Source: an uncultured Caryophanales bacterium (lineage in GTDB: Bacteria; Bacillota_I; Bacilli_A; RFN20; CAG-826). From it: a DNA stretch of 27,373 nt. Both the position numbers and the translations under genes were made by a program. Where the stretch lies: contig CAMYXQ010000002.1 of the NCBI GenBank assembly GCA_947303105.1, forward strand, positions 1-27,373, read 5' to 3'. Shown here piece by piece: positions 1 to 9,174 of this stretch (position 1 is the stretch's first letter; every line of letters begins with the position of its first letter). The notes beneath the pieces are model-generated. The model was not told the DNA's origin, did not search any database, and saw only the letters and a list, made by a program, of their open reading frames with translations.

Positions 1-137
1 CGTAACCCGACTCCCCTTTCGTTTTCGGCGCAAAATCGCGATTAAAATGTAAAAATCAACTCAAAAATCAAGATAAGAGACTAAGAATTCTACGATTCGC
101 CTACACGCAATAGAGTGGCTTTATAAAACTACGTTTT

Positions 138-143
138 TATACT
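138..143 (+). promoter_or_regulatory. -10 box of the first secreted-protein gene
   Basis: TATACT lies 9 nt before the ATG at 153, so transcription would begin about 2 nt upstream of the start codon or on it. No Shine-Dalgarno site is present. No convincing -35 hexamer is visible. The upstream 1-137 stretch is AT-rich and holds no recognisable gene. Confidence 0.5.
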
Positions 144-152
144 TGCGTCACG

Positions 153-1130
153 ATGAAATCGCAAAAAGAGAAACTTCCAAAGGAAAAACGCAAATTCACC
201 AAAAAAGAAATCATCATCTACGCCGCCATTGCTGCGGTGGCTCTAGGTAGTGGCTTCGGGGTGGGTTTTTATTTACATTCCGTTTTGAAGCCAACCATCA
301 TCGTTCTCACCGGCGACGCCGACAAGTATCGTGCCGATATGTCGGTCGCGCTCGCCAACTATGAGAAAGCCAAGGCCACCCGCAACTTCGTGAACACGAT
401 GACCCCGGACGAACTCGTGAACGTCGCCTTCTACCTCTTCGGTCAGAAGCCGACTCCGAAATCGACCAGCGTCGGTTATACCCAAGCATCGACCCTCGGT
501 TTAAGCATTCGCCAGTCGATTCTCGACACCAACATCAAAGGGGCCGATGGCCGCCACTTCGAGGAGTCTTGCTCCGAAGGGATGATCAACTTCTATTTCC
601 GGATGTACAGCGAAGATGGCATCACTCAGCGTTACTGGGTTCACGATAAGCCAAAAGATTTTACTCGCACCGACCTTGATCAGCCAGCGAAGATGACTGA
701 CGACGAATATCGCGAATTCGTTGGCAACTACATCTCCAGCGCCCTGCGTTACATCGTATCCGACAAGACCTTGCTCTACGACAAAGTCACCCCGTCCGGC
801 GAGCCGAGCACCCTCGCTCGCGTAGACGGCGACAAAATCATCGTTGAGCTCGAACTCGACAAAGACAAATCGACGATGGATTACGGCAAACAGATGAAAG
901 CCTATTCCGATCTGGTTACCGTCCCGACGTTCGATTATGTCCATCTCCGAGTCTTCATGGACTTGGATCTCAACCTGATTCGCATGGAAAACCACGAAGC
1001 TTACTTCGCGATGACGAACTCAGGCATCGGAAGCCCCCTCGAAGGCTTCCTCAACACCGTTTACTATCCGGATTCGACCGAGCCGATCCCGTCGCTCACG
1101 GATCCAATCACCTATCCGGAGAGTATATAA
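153..1130 (+). CDS. Membrane-anchored extracytoplasmic protein, unknown function
   Basis: The 325-residue product has a very basic N-terminus (about 20 residues, Lys-rich), one hydrophobic segment at roughly residues 22-45 (IIIYAAIAAVALGSGFGVGF) and a long hydrophilic, mostly extracytoplasmic remainder. There is no lipobox cysteine, so it is probably a type II membrane anchor. The C-terminal half alternates short charged and hydrophobic stretches typical of beta strands (for example IIVELELD and VHLRVFMDLDLNLIR). I recognise no family. It lies 25 nt before a strong Shine-Dalgarno site for the next gene, so the three left-end genes are probably co-transcribed. The start at 153 is chosen because it gives a full anchor sequence and lies next to a -10 box. 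The ORF is certain to be coding by its codon pattern; its role is unknown. Confidence 0.85.
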   Translation: MKSQKEKLPKEKRKFTKKEIIIYAAIAAVALGSGFGVGFYLHSVLKPTIIVLTGDADKYRADMSVALANYEKAKATRNFVNTMTPDELVNVAFYLFGQKPTPKSTSVGYTQASTLGLSIRQSILDTNIKGADGRHFEESCSEGMINFYFRMYSEDGITQRYWVHDKPKDFTRTDLDQPAKMTDDEYREFVGNYISSALRYIVSDKTLLYDKVTPSGEPSTLARVDGDKIIVELELDKDKSTMDYGKQMKAYSDLVTVPTFDYVHLRVFMDLDLNLIRMENHEAYFAMTNSGIGSPLEGFLNTVYYPDSTEPIPSLTDPITYPESI

Positions 1131-1155
1131 AACCAAAATCACAAGGAGGTTTTGA

Positions 1156-4100
1156 ATGAGAAAGGAAAGAAAGCAGAAAACCAAACGCATTCTTGGCGCT
1201 AGTCTCCTGTTCTTTTCCGTTTTCGCCGTGGCAGCCGCAGGCTCCTTCTTCCTCATCCCGCAGAAGACGATCGAACGTCAGGTGGGTGAGGATGATCCAG
1301 TCGTCGAATTGACCGGCCGCCAGATCTTGATGGCGAACCTGCTTGACAGCGTGGAAACCGGCATCGGTGCCACCGTCAGCAAAGGCGTCGTCACGATCGA
1401 AGGCAAAACGGCAGGAAACGACAACGTTCTCACGTTAGATGGAACGTCGCTCAAGTTGCGGATGGATGCCTTGTCGATCCATGACATCGATTTAGTCGTC
1501 GATGCCAAAGTCGACTTCAATGGCAAAAACCGTGGTCTTGACGTCGCCTTGGTGAATGATGAACTCTACTTCAACGTCATCAACTACGACGCACCCCTTG
1601 ACAGTGACGCCCACTCTTGGGATCTCAAGTACAAGGTCTCGACCGCATCCTACGATTCGGATCCACTCCGAATCGACCCCGAAACCGGTGGCATCATCCG
1701 TTACGAATACGGCAACCTTGACTGGATTATCGAAGATATCCTCGCCATTTTGACCGATAACAACGTGAACGTCACCCTCCCATCCTTAGCCAGCCTCATC
1801 AATGGCGGCGGCTCAGGCTCGGGCGAACAATCCAGTGAAGGCTCCGGCATGGATATGGCCGCCATCATGGACTCCATGAACGAGATGGAAGAAACCACGA
1901 TCGAAGGCGCCCCGTACTTCACCTGGAATCTGGAAATCAACCATGAGATTTACCCGATTGGCTTCAAAGCCAATAACGCGACTGACTATCAAGTCTCTCG
2001 CATCGACTTCCCGGCTGTGAGCGAAGTTGCCGGCGTCGTCACCCAAGACATCTTCGAACTCAACGACCAGATCACCCTCGCCGTCCAGCTCGACGTTGTC
2101 ACCAATGATTTGGAATTCGCCGTTCCTTACGATGCGGCCAACTACCGCCCGTTAGAGAACTCCCTCGCCCTCTTCGAGAAGATCGCGACCGTCGCCGGCA
2201 CCCTCCAATTCGGGGCCGCCCTCGATCTCGACCTCTACTATGACGTCGATGGCGAAGAAGCCAGCGTCTATCGCTTTGCGAAAGACGAAATCCATGATCG
2301 CGCCAAATTGACCTTGAACGCCAACGCGGACCTCAAGGAACTCAAACTCAACGCGATGGATGCCGATCTTACCTTTGCGCAAGTCGGCGGCACCAACGGC
2401 AGCCAGGAAATCTCTGCCAAGTACATCCCCAATGGCGACGACCATGACATGTACATCAATGTGAACGATGTGCTCCGCGCCCGCACCTCCTATGTCGTGC
2501 TCGACGAACTCATCGGCAACATCAAAGACAACCTCACCTCTTCTAGCAGTGGCACCGAAGCCACCAGCGAAGCGACCACCAGCGTTCAGCTCTTCAAGGC
2601 GGAATCGGCGATCGGTCAGGCGATCCAAGCCGTCAAGGACAGCGCGCTCGTCAGCGGCATCGACAATGGTGTCTATGATTCCGCGCTCGACCTTATCGAT
2701 TATATCGATAGCAACGACAACTACATCCGCATCGCCATCACCCTCGAACCGGTTGGCATCGAAGGCAACGTCATCGTCACCCTCGGCAAGGATGTCGTCG
2801 CTGGCCAAGGCCAGGGCAACCTCATCGACCCGCTCGTGACCATCGAATTCGACGCCATCAAGTTCGCCAGCTTCACCGTTGACGGCACCTTGGAAGTCGT
2901 CGATTACACCGCTCCGTCCATCACCGAAACCGAAGCGGCCACCTATCAAGAGATGAAACATCTCATCGGTCTTGGCGACCAAGTCATCGACATCGTCAAC
3001 GACAAGGCGACCACCATCAACATCGGCGGTTCCTTCTATAAAGAAGGCTCCACCTCGAAAGATGGCGTCAACCCCGTCGGCGTCGTCCTCGAAGGCAAAG
3101 CCGCTTTGAACTTCGAAGACAAGATGGCGGTTGGTCTCCAACTCACCGCGAAGGAATACGAAGAAAAGTTCCTTCAGGATCATCACGTCAAATTCGACCT
3201 CTTCTCGGTCGAAGAAGAAGTGAACAATGAGCTGACCGACGTCAACTACGCGTTGTTCTCCTACGACTCCATCAATGAGATCGAAGAGGGCAACCCCTAT
3301 GACAGAACCAATCCGAAGACATCCGATCCTTTGAAGGGCCGTATGTCGACCGCCAATCTTGGCGAGCTCGTCGAGAACATCATGGATTGGGCGACCGGCG
3401 TTGATAACCGCTTTGCGCGCATCAGCCGCGCTCTTGCCAAACCGGCCGACGCCAGCTTGCTCTCGCAGCTTACCTCTGGCAAATACTTCGCCCTTGCTGA
3501 CCTCCACGTCATCAAGAGCGCGACCTTCGGCGACAGCGACGTCATCGTCATCAACGCCGAAAAACTCGGTCTCGATCAAGACATCACCATCAGCCTCGAC
3601 TTCGACGCGAATAACGCCCTCGAGACCCTCGGTGTGTCCGCCGCCTTCGGCGAAGCGGGATCGGCGAATGTCCTCGACCTCAGCATCGGCCTCGAAGCCG
3701 GCGCTGCCTCCAGCGACATCACCACCCTCGAAGACCACACCTTGGCCAACTATGACGACTATGGTTCCCTCTTCACCCTCGTCGACTATCTCGTGAACAC
3801 CACGACCGTCGGCGCCGTCTATGAAGATGGCCACGGCCAGTCGACCTTCGACATCAATGCCGCCGTCAACCTCAAGTTCGGCGACTACGACATGAGCGTC
3901 CTCGGTTCCCAGAACTCCTGGGTCAACCTCAACGCCCTCGTTTCCGTCGATGGCGCCCAGCTTCAGATCGCCGCTGACCTCGATGGCGTCCCCGTCATCA
4001 AAGGTCTCAACGGTCCGGAAGACAGCAAGTATTTCCGCGATCACGAATATGAAGGCGTGCGCGATGCGTCGTTCTACTATTACGCGGATGGCTTAGAGGT

Positions 4101-4752
4101 CAATGACGAGGTCATGATGACCCGTGATTCCTCCTATGGCCGTCTCCGCAACGTCAAGGACTCCGTCCTCCTCTCAGCCGATGACTTCGGTTCCGATATG
4201 GGCGGATGGCTCCTCCAGTACTTCCTCGGCGTCAACAGCGAGATTCTCGCGGACGATGACCCGAGCGCCGATCCGTCAACGGATCCCGCCCCGGCTTCCA
4301 CCTCGGCTGGCCTCCCGCTTGCCCACGCGATGCACATCATGGATGTCTTCCATGGTATCGACTTTGTCGATAACAACGGTGCCCTCTCCTGGACGATCGA
4401 TCTCGATCTCGCCAAACTCGGCTTCGGCTTCCTTGGCGATGCTTCCATCGTCATCCGCGGCGGCACCTACGAAGACCTCGATGGCAACAACTTCAAGGCG
4501 CTCAGTGGCTTCGGTCTCGAAGCGAACATCGCCTTGGCTGGAAAGCTCCAAGTCCTCAAACTCTCCGTCAACGCTGGCTTAGCCAACGTCCATGACGGCT
4601 TCTACGCCAACGTTTGGGAAGATGCGAACCTCACCGGTTTCCGCACCTACTTCAAACCGACCGCCGGCGACCGGGCCGCTTACGCGAGCGTTGCGAGTCG
4701 CAACCATGTCGGAACGGAACTTAACCCGCTCACGGCAGGTAACCTCTACTAA
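1156..4752 (+). CDS. Giant secreted or membrane-anchored repeat protein (paralogue A), unknown function
   Basis: The 1198-residue product starts after a strong site, AAGGAGG at 1143-1149, 6 nt before ATG. A basic start and hydrophobic segment (about residues 10-33, ending AVAAAGSFF) form a signal peptide or anchor; no cysteine occurs anywhere. The rest is acidic and dominated by alternating beta-strand-like segments (for example DITISLDFDAN). A degenerate unit of roughly 260-290 residues seems to recur about four times, starting near residues 235, 495, 760 and 1055, each with a helix, a G-Y/F-type turn and a strand block. Low-complexity Ser/Gly/Thr/Pro linkers at about 216-231, 461-476 and 1034-1053 precede units. 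Collinear similarity to the next gene runs along nearly the whole length (shared YFN, GG..RYEYG.LDW..DDIL, PYF.WNL, DP..GR). I know no named family; lipid-binding or surface roles are only guesses. Confidence 0.88.
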   Translation: MRKERKQKTKRILGASLLFFSVFAVAAAGSFFLIPQKTIERQVGEDDPVVELTGRQILMANLLDSVETGIGATVSKGVVTIEGKTAGNDNVLTLDGTSLKLRMDALSIHDIDLVVDAKVDFNGKNRGLDVALVNDELYFNVINYDAPLDSDAHSWDLKYKVSTASYDSDPLRIDPETGGIIRYEYGNLDWIIEDILAILTDNNVNVTLPSLASLINGGGSGSGEQSSEGSGMDMAAIMDSMNEMEETTIEGAPYFTWNLEINHEIYPIGFKANNATDYQVSRIDFPAVSEVAGVVTQDIFELNDQITLAVQLDVVTNDLEFAVPYDAANYRPLENSLALFEKIATVAGTLQFGAALDLDLYYDVDGEEASVYRFAKDEIHDRAKLTLNANADLKELKLNAMDADLTFAQVGGTNGSQEISAKYIPNGDDHDMYINVNDVLRARTSYVVLDELIGNIKDNLTSSSSGTEATSEATTSVQLFKAESAIGQAIQAVKDSALVSGIDNGVYDSALDLIDYIDSNDNYIRIAITLEPVGIEGNVIVTLGKDVVAGQGQGNLIDPLVTIEFDAIKFASFTVDGTLEVVDYTAPSITETEAATYQEMKHLIGLGDQVIDIVNDKATTINIGGSFYKEGSTSKDGVNPVGVVLEGKAALNFEDKMAVGLQLTAKEYEEKFLQDHHVKFDLFSVEEEVNNELTDVNYALFSYDSINEIEEGNPYDRTNPKTSDPLKGRMSTANLGELVENIMDWATGVDNRFARISRALAKPADASLLSQLTSGKYFALADLHVIKSATFGDSDVIVINAEKLGLDQDITISLDFDANNALETLGVSAAFGEAGSANVLDLSIGLEAGAASSDITTLEDHTLANYDDYGSLFTLVDYLVNTTTVGAVYEDGHGQSTFDINAAVNLKFGDYDMSVLGSQNSWVNLNALVSVDGAQLQIAADLDGVPVIKGLNGPEDSKYFRDHEYEGVRDASFYYYADGLEVNDEVMMTRDSSYGRLRNVKDSVLLSADDFGSDMGGWLLQYFLGVNSEILADDDPSADPSTDPAPASTSAGLPLAHAMHIMDVFHGIDFVDNNGALSWTIDLDLAKLGFGFLGDASIVIRGGTYEDLDGNNFKALSGFGLEANIALAGKLQVLKLSVNAGLANVHDGFYANVWEDANLTGFRTYFKPTAGDRAAYASVASRNHVGTELNPLTAGNLY

Positions 4753-4771
4753 TCTTCTTGTGTGAAATAAA

Positions 4772-4797
4772 GGGGTGCGTCCTTTGGGGCGCACCCC
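4772..4797 (+). other. Very stable intercistronic hairpin without U-tract
   Basis: GGGGTGCGTCC (4772-4782) pairs with GGGCGCACCCC (4787-4797) over 11 bp with one G-U pair and a TTTG loop. No run of T follows, so it is not a standard Rho-independent terminator on the plus strand. It separates the two giant paralogues and may act in mRNA stability, partial termination or as a 5' barrier for the downstream message. Confidence 0.7.
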
Positions 4798-4813
4798 CCA
4801 ACCTCTCCAAATT

Positions 4814-7800
4814 ATGAAACTCAAAGCATTCTGGAAAACTTATCTCGGCAAGACGCTTCTAGGAAGCGCGATTGTCCTTTCCTCATGCTCTTTCATGACC
4901 GATTCGTTCGCCCGCCAGGCGCGCCAAGTCGAGGGAGAGGCCACCTATGCCGCGGTCACCGATGCGGGCGAAACCCATCAGCCGGCCTTCTTGCGCTCGT
5001 TCAGCTCGATGGCGCAGAGCGGCATCAGTTTCACCATTGACGAAGCGTCCGTGAAACTAGGATCAAATCTCAATAACATCCTCTCGATCGCGAATCCGGA
5101 CAAGGCCATGGGTTCCTTCTATATCCATGGGCTCTCCTTGCATGGCATCCATTTGGATGTCCATCTCCCGTTGGACTACAACGGCTTCTCGCGCGGACTT
5201 GATCTTACTTTGACGGACGAAACGTTATACTTCAATTTGTTCAATCTCGATGCGGACACCTATGACGTCCGCTACAAAGTCGGCATCGCCCCCTATGACA
5301 CTGAGGTCGCAGGATCTTCGGTCGATGGCGAGACCGGCGGCTATTACCGTTATGAATACGGTGATTTGGATTGGATGCTCGACGATATCCTCGAGACGTT
5401 GTCCGGCCTCAATCTCAAAATCGATAAAACCCGCTCCGAAACGAGCGTGAATACCAAAGACATCCTCGAATCCCTCGAGAATATCGAAGAAGGCACCTAT
5501 GGTGGCAAACCATACTTTGTATGGAACCTTCCGATCGGCGAGAAAGTCTACCCGCTCGGCTTCCGGGCCAATGCCTCTTATCAGTGGACCGGCATCGACT
5601 TCCCGAGCAAGAGCCTCGGCGAAGCGGCGGAGTTCGCTTTGAGCGATGACGCGACGATCAAATTGTCCGCTTCGATTTATTCGAACCCGGATTGCCACAT
5701 CGAAGCCCCGGCCGACGCCGATTCTTACCAGGACCTCGTCGATTCCCTCGGCCTCATCCATCGCGTGTGCGATTACGCCGGCAATCTCCGCTTCTCGGTC
5801 AAGACCGGCGAAGAAGGCCTCATCATCGGCCACTACGAAGAAGCCATCAATGGCGGTATGTATGGATTCAACCGCCCCGAAATCAATGAAACCGCGGTCA
5901 TCAATCTCGATGCCGACATCGATTTCACCGACAAGATCCTCGGCGACACTTATGTCGATCTCGCATATACGTACGCCACGGCCACCCAGAACCTGCACAT
6001 CCTCGTGACGGGCGATGGCGAGAACGCGTACGAAGAGATCTACGCCTCGCTCAATAGCCTCGTCAAAGCCAAGACCAGCAAGACGGTCATCGACGCGGTC
6101 GCGGGCTCCTTCCAAGACATCCTCAATGACGAAGACGTCAAGAATAGCAACTTCCAAGGTTTGCTCCCGATCACCGGCACCCTGTTCGATGCGATCGACG
6201 CCGTTAAGGCGTCCCGTGTCGTCACCGGCATGCAGGACGGCCATTATGAGAACATCATGGAAGCCATCTCCTATGTCGAAGCCTCGGCGAACACCATCGT
6301 CGTGCGAGTCGATCTGACGACTTTGGGCGCCTCGGGCAACATCATCATCACCCTCACGGGCAACGGGGCTTCGCTCGCCCGCGTCGAATTCGATCAAGCC
6401 GCCCTCGGTCCGTTCTCCTTCGATGGAACGATTTTGATCGGCGAATACGATCGCGTTCCGATGACCGATGAGCAGAAAGCCGAATACAAAGAGCTCCGTC
6501 ACCTCGAAAGCGTCGCCGATCAACTCGCCAGAATCGCTGAAAGCGATCAGCTCACCGGCACGGTCGATGGCTGGGTTCTCAAGAACGGCACTTCCAGCGT
6601 CGTCACCAATGGCGTCCAAGTTGGCAACCGCTCTGCCGATCGCCGACAAGGCTTTACCATCTCCGGAACCTTCGGTTTCGATTTGGCCGCCAAGAAAGGC
6701 ACCGGCACCGCCCTCATCGTCGACCGCAAAGAAGACTACGTGAATGACCATAACGTCATGATCGACGTCACCGGCGCCGAGCCGAAAGACGAAGAAGGCG
6801 AAGTCTATCAGACCGATGACGAAGCCGCCGCCAGCAATTCAGCCGACTTCCAATGGATGCTGTTTGAATATAATTCAAAGAATAACAGCAAACCATCGGG
6901 CGAGAACCGCAGCGATCCGAATAACGATCCGATCCGCGGCCGCATCTCCATCCATTCTTTGAACGGCGTCATCAAGACCTTCGCCGAATTATTGAATTCG
7001 GATGACCCGCGTTTCGAACGTCTCATCCGTCTGATCTACTTCTGGGATGCCGAATCCATGATCGATCACTTCATCGACGGACGTTATTTCGCGATGATGT
7101 CGCACGATCTATTCGAATACATCGATTTGGGCGCCCGCAAAGACGAATTCCGTCTGCCGGCCGATATCCTCGGCGTTCAGTCGCCGCTCGACATCATCGT
7201 CACCTATAAGGAAGACGTGAACAAAGATAATCTCGATGGAACATCGAGAACCATCGGCGGATGCATCGAATCGATCGAAATCGCCATGAGTTTCAAAGGC
7301 AAGAGCGATATTTACTTCATGATCACCCTCGGCGATCCGGTCATGCCGGAGATGCACTGGCCGAATCCGACGATCACCAACTTCGTGAACTATTCTTCTT
7401 TGAAGACCCTCGCCGAATATGGTTTGGGTATGTTCCAGCTCGGCGAGCAGCATACCGATTCCCAAGGGAATATCCGTTTCTTCTCCGGTTATCACATCCA
7501 AGGCAACATCCATCTGAGCATCCCGATCGCTTCCGACATCGACATCGACATCAATGCCTTCGTGCGTGTCGAGGGCGCGGATATCCGCATCATGGGCCTA
7601 TTCAGTTTGCCGATTAAGTCTCTGCTTAAGTTGAACTCCAAGAGCCTTGTCAAAGGCGGTTCGCGTTACACGATGTTCTATATGCACCTATCCGACCAAG
7701 ATGAGGAAGGATCGGTTTATATTCACCGTTATGACCATTATGGTCATGATTATTCGAGCACCGAGACCAGTATGTCCTTATCCGGCGATTATACCGGCGA

Positions 7801-8437
7801 TACCTCGGTCGAAGATTACGAGTTCAAGACCCGTCTCACCTGGCAGACATTCAAGTCCGATATTTTAGGCTTTATCCTCAAGGATATTTTGGGCATGGGC
7901 ACCATCATCACCGATAACCTCGAAAGCACCTCTTCTTCGGGCGGCTCGGCTTATCACGGCGAAGATATCATTAAGTCTTTGACTTACACCGGTCCGGCCG
8001 ACAATGCGACTTGGAACGCCGTCATCGGCACTTCCGCGCTTGCGCATACCAGCAGCACGTTGCTTGGCGATTTGAACCTTACCTTAAAAGGCATCAAGAA
8101 CAACAATAACGAAAAGACCATCAACCAGGTGTCTGGCTCAATGAATATTTTGGGTGGCGTCCTTGGCGTTACCTTGGATGCGTCCATCACCAATATCACC
8201 ACGGCTGGCTATCACTATTGCTGGGATGATACGTTCCAATATGCCCCGAAGCAGATGAGCGCCTCCGTCAGCGGCTGGTTGATCAAGACCACCAATCTCA
8301 CCCTTACCCGCCAGAATCGCGCCGCTTCTTTGATCTATGGCGATGAGCTCATGACCTTCGATGAAGATGGCAACTTCACCCTCGCTCCGAGCTTCGCCGC
8401 CTTGCCCTTCTCCACGACTCCGAATTCGCACGTATAA
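4814..8437 (+). CDS. Giant lipoprotein (paralogue B), unknown function
   Basis: The 1207-residue product begins with a lipoprotein signal peptide: basic start, hydrophobic core, and a lipobox VLSSC with the lipidated Cys at residue 25, so it should be tethered to the outer face of the membrane. The body is collinear with the preceding 1198-residue protein: matching units near residues 225, 465, 748 and 1055, a shared YFN..N.D motif, GGYYRYEYGDLDW, PYFVWNL, and a mid-protein RSDPNNDPIRGRIS matching DRTNPKTSDPLKGRMS of the neighbour. A few cysteines occur (for example NPDCH, HRVCD, YHYCW). The ATG at 4814 is chosen over an in-frame GTG at 4775 because the latter lies inside the hairpin and would spoil the signal peptide. 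No Shine-Dalgarno site precedes it; the upstream ACCTCTCC instead resembles anti-SD sequence. The family is not recognised. Confidence 0.88.
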   Translation: MKLKAFWKTYLGKTLLGSAIVLSSCSFMTDSFARQARQVEGEATYAAVTDAGETHQPAFLRSFSSMAQSGISFTIDEASVKLGSNLNNILSIANPDKAMGSFYIHGLSLHGIHLDVHLPLDYNGFSRGLDLTLTDETLYFNLFNLDADTYDVRYKVGIAPYDTEVAGSSVDGETGGYYRYEYGDLDWMLDDILETLSGLNLKIDKTRSETSVNTKDILESLENIEEGTYGGKPYFVWNLPIGEKVYPLGFRANASYQWTGIDFPSKSLGEAAEFALSDDATIKLSASIYSNPDCHIEAPADADSYQDLVDSLGLIHRVCDYAGNLRFSVKTGEEGLIIGHYEEAINGGMYGFNRPEINETAVINLDADIDFTDKILGDTYVDLAYTYATATQNLHILVTGDGENAYEEIYASLNSLVKAKTSKTVIDAVAGSFQDILNDEDVKNSNFQGLLPITGTLFDAIDAVKASRVVTGMQDGHYENIMEAISYVEASANTIVVRVDLTTLGASGNIIITLTGNGASLARVEFDQAALGPFSFDGTILIGEYDRVPMTDEQKAEYKELRHLESVADQLARIAESDQLTGTVDGWVLKNGTSSVVTNGVQVGNRSADRRQGFTISGTFGFDLAAKKGTGTALIVDRKEDYVNDHNVMIDVTGAEPKDEEGEVYQTDDEAAASNSADFQWMLFEYNSKNNSKPSGENRSDPNNDPIRGRISIHSLNGVIKTFAELLNSDDPRFERLIRLIYFWDAESMIDHFIDGRYFAMMSHDLFEYIDLGARKDEFRLPADILGVQSPLDIIVTYKEDVNKDNLDGTSRTIGGCIESIEIAMSFKGKSDIYFMITLGDPVMPEMHWPNPTITNFVNYSSLKTLAEYGLGMFQLGEQHTDSQGNIRFFSGYHIQGNIHLSIPIASDIDIDINAFVRVEGADIRIMGLFSLPIKSLLKLNSKSLVKGGSRYTMFYMHLSDQDEEGSVYIHRYDHYGHDYSSTETSMSLSGDYTGDTSVEDYEFKTRLTWQTFKSDILGFILKDILGMGTIITDNLESTSSSGGSAYHGEDIIKSLTYTGPADNATWNAVIGTSALAHTSSTLLGDLNLTLKGIKNNNNEKTINQVSGSMNILGGVLGVTLDASITNITTAGYHYCWDDTFQYAPKQMSASVSGWLIKTTNLTLTRQNRAASLIYGDELMTFDEDGNFTLAPSFAALPFSTTPNSHV

Positions 8438-8483
8438 AACGCGCCCGAAATTCCTCATGGTTTCAAAAAGAGGTTTTTCGGTT

Positions 8484-8489
8484 TAATAT
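8484..8489 (+). promoter_or_regulatory. -10 box placing +1 at the ATG of the HTH gene
   Basis: TAATAT (within TTTAATATAT) ends 7 nt before the ATG at 8497, which predicts a leaderless transcript. No Shine-Dalgarno site exists. A weak -35 (TTTCAA at 8461-8466) is 17 nt upstream. Confidence 0.55.
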
Positions 8490-8496
8490 ATCCCAT

Positions 8497-9174
8497 ATGG
8501 AAAATTTAGCTTCTGTCGTCGGAAAGAATTTAACAGCCCTCCGCAAAGCGAAGGGAATGACCCAGATTCAGTTGGCGACCGAGATTCATTATTCGGATAA
8601 ATCCATCTCCAAATGGGAGAATGGCTACGCCCTTCCAAGCGTCGATATTTTGGCCGATTTCGCCGCCTATTACGGCGTGACGGTCGATTATCTCATCACT
8701 GAGCAGAGCGAACAGGCCATCACCGAAACGGTCGAAAAAGAGGAACAAAGGTCAAGCCCGAACAAAATCATCGTCTGCGCGATGGCGGCGACCTTGATCA
8801 TCTTCGCGGCCATCTTGATCCTAATCTCCAGCTTCTTGAATAACCTTCAAGGTGGGGCCCACAACACGCATTACTGGCCGGTTCTCACCTGGGCGTTGTC
8901 AATTACCTTCTTTGTAGAAGGTATCCTCTGCTGGCGGTTCTTCCATCGCCGGTGGATCGTCATCGTGATGTTCAGCCTCTTCGGCTGGTTCCTCATCGGA
9001 TCGTTCGCCTTCCACTTCTGGTGGACGGACGGACGGGATGTCTGGTACGTCCTAAGCGCAGCGATTCCTTATCAAGTCATCCTCGTGTTGGCATTGAATT
9101 GGAAGAGACCGATTCACAAAGCGAAAGCGGTTGAGCCGCCAAAAGAAGAAAACAATGAAGAGAAAGCCTCCTGA
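8497..9174 (+). CDS. Xre-family HTH regulator with four-helix membrane domain
   Basis: The 225-residue product has an N-terminal HTH_3/Xre DNA-binding domain (about residues 7-62; KNLTALRKAKGMTQIQLA and SDKSISKWENG are the diagnostic helix-turn-helix parts) followed by a short linker and four hydrophobic segments (about 88-113, 126-149, 152-176 and 184-203), ending in a charged tail. This architecture, a DNA-binding head tethered to the membrane, is common in Bacillota; targets and signal are normally unknown. It is a single-gene unit: its own -10 box lies against the ATG and its own terminator overlaps its stop codon. It does not obviously belong to the secreted-protein cluster before it, though it might regulate it. 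Confidence 0.88.
   Translation: MENLASVVGKNLTALRKAKGMTQIQLATEIHYSDKSISKWENGYALPSVDILADFAAYYGVTVDYLITEQSEQAITETVEKEEQRSSPNKIIVCAMAATLIIFAAILILISSFLNNLQGGAHNTHYWPVLTWALSITFFVEGILCWRFFHRRWIVIVMFSLFGWFLIGSFAFHFWWTDGRDVWYVLSAAIPYQVILVLALNWKRPIHKAKAVEPPKEENNEEKAS

Noticed and set aside
2152..4044. 630-codon open frame antisense to giant paralogue A
   Set aside because: It mirrors the coding frame of a gene with strong codon bias; the product is a Val/Asp/Glu/Gly-rich low-information sequence without signal, start signals or family likeness. The plus-strand protein has a signal segment, a Shine-Dalgarno site and a collinear paralogue.
4753..4797. Rho-independent terminator between the two giant genes on the plus strand
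   Set aside because: The stem is strong, but the following bases are C- and A-rich with no U-tract, so it is listed only as a hairpin.
4775..4813. GTG start giving 13 more residues to paralogue B
   Set aside because: The GTG lies in the stable hairpin, and the extension would put charged and Pro residues before an otherwise standard lipoprotein signal peptide.
5225..6751. 508-codon open frame antisense to giant paralogue B
   Set aside because: Same codon-bias artefact as above; no Shine-Dalgarno site or recognisable domain.
8438..8496. Terminator after paralogue B
   Set aside because: CCTC...GAGG followed by TTTTT can only form a 4-bp stem with a 13-nt loop, too weak to claim.
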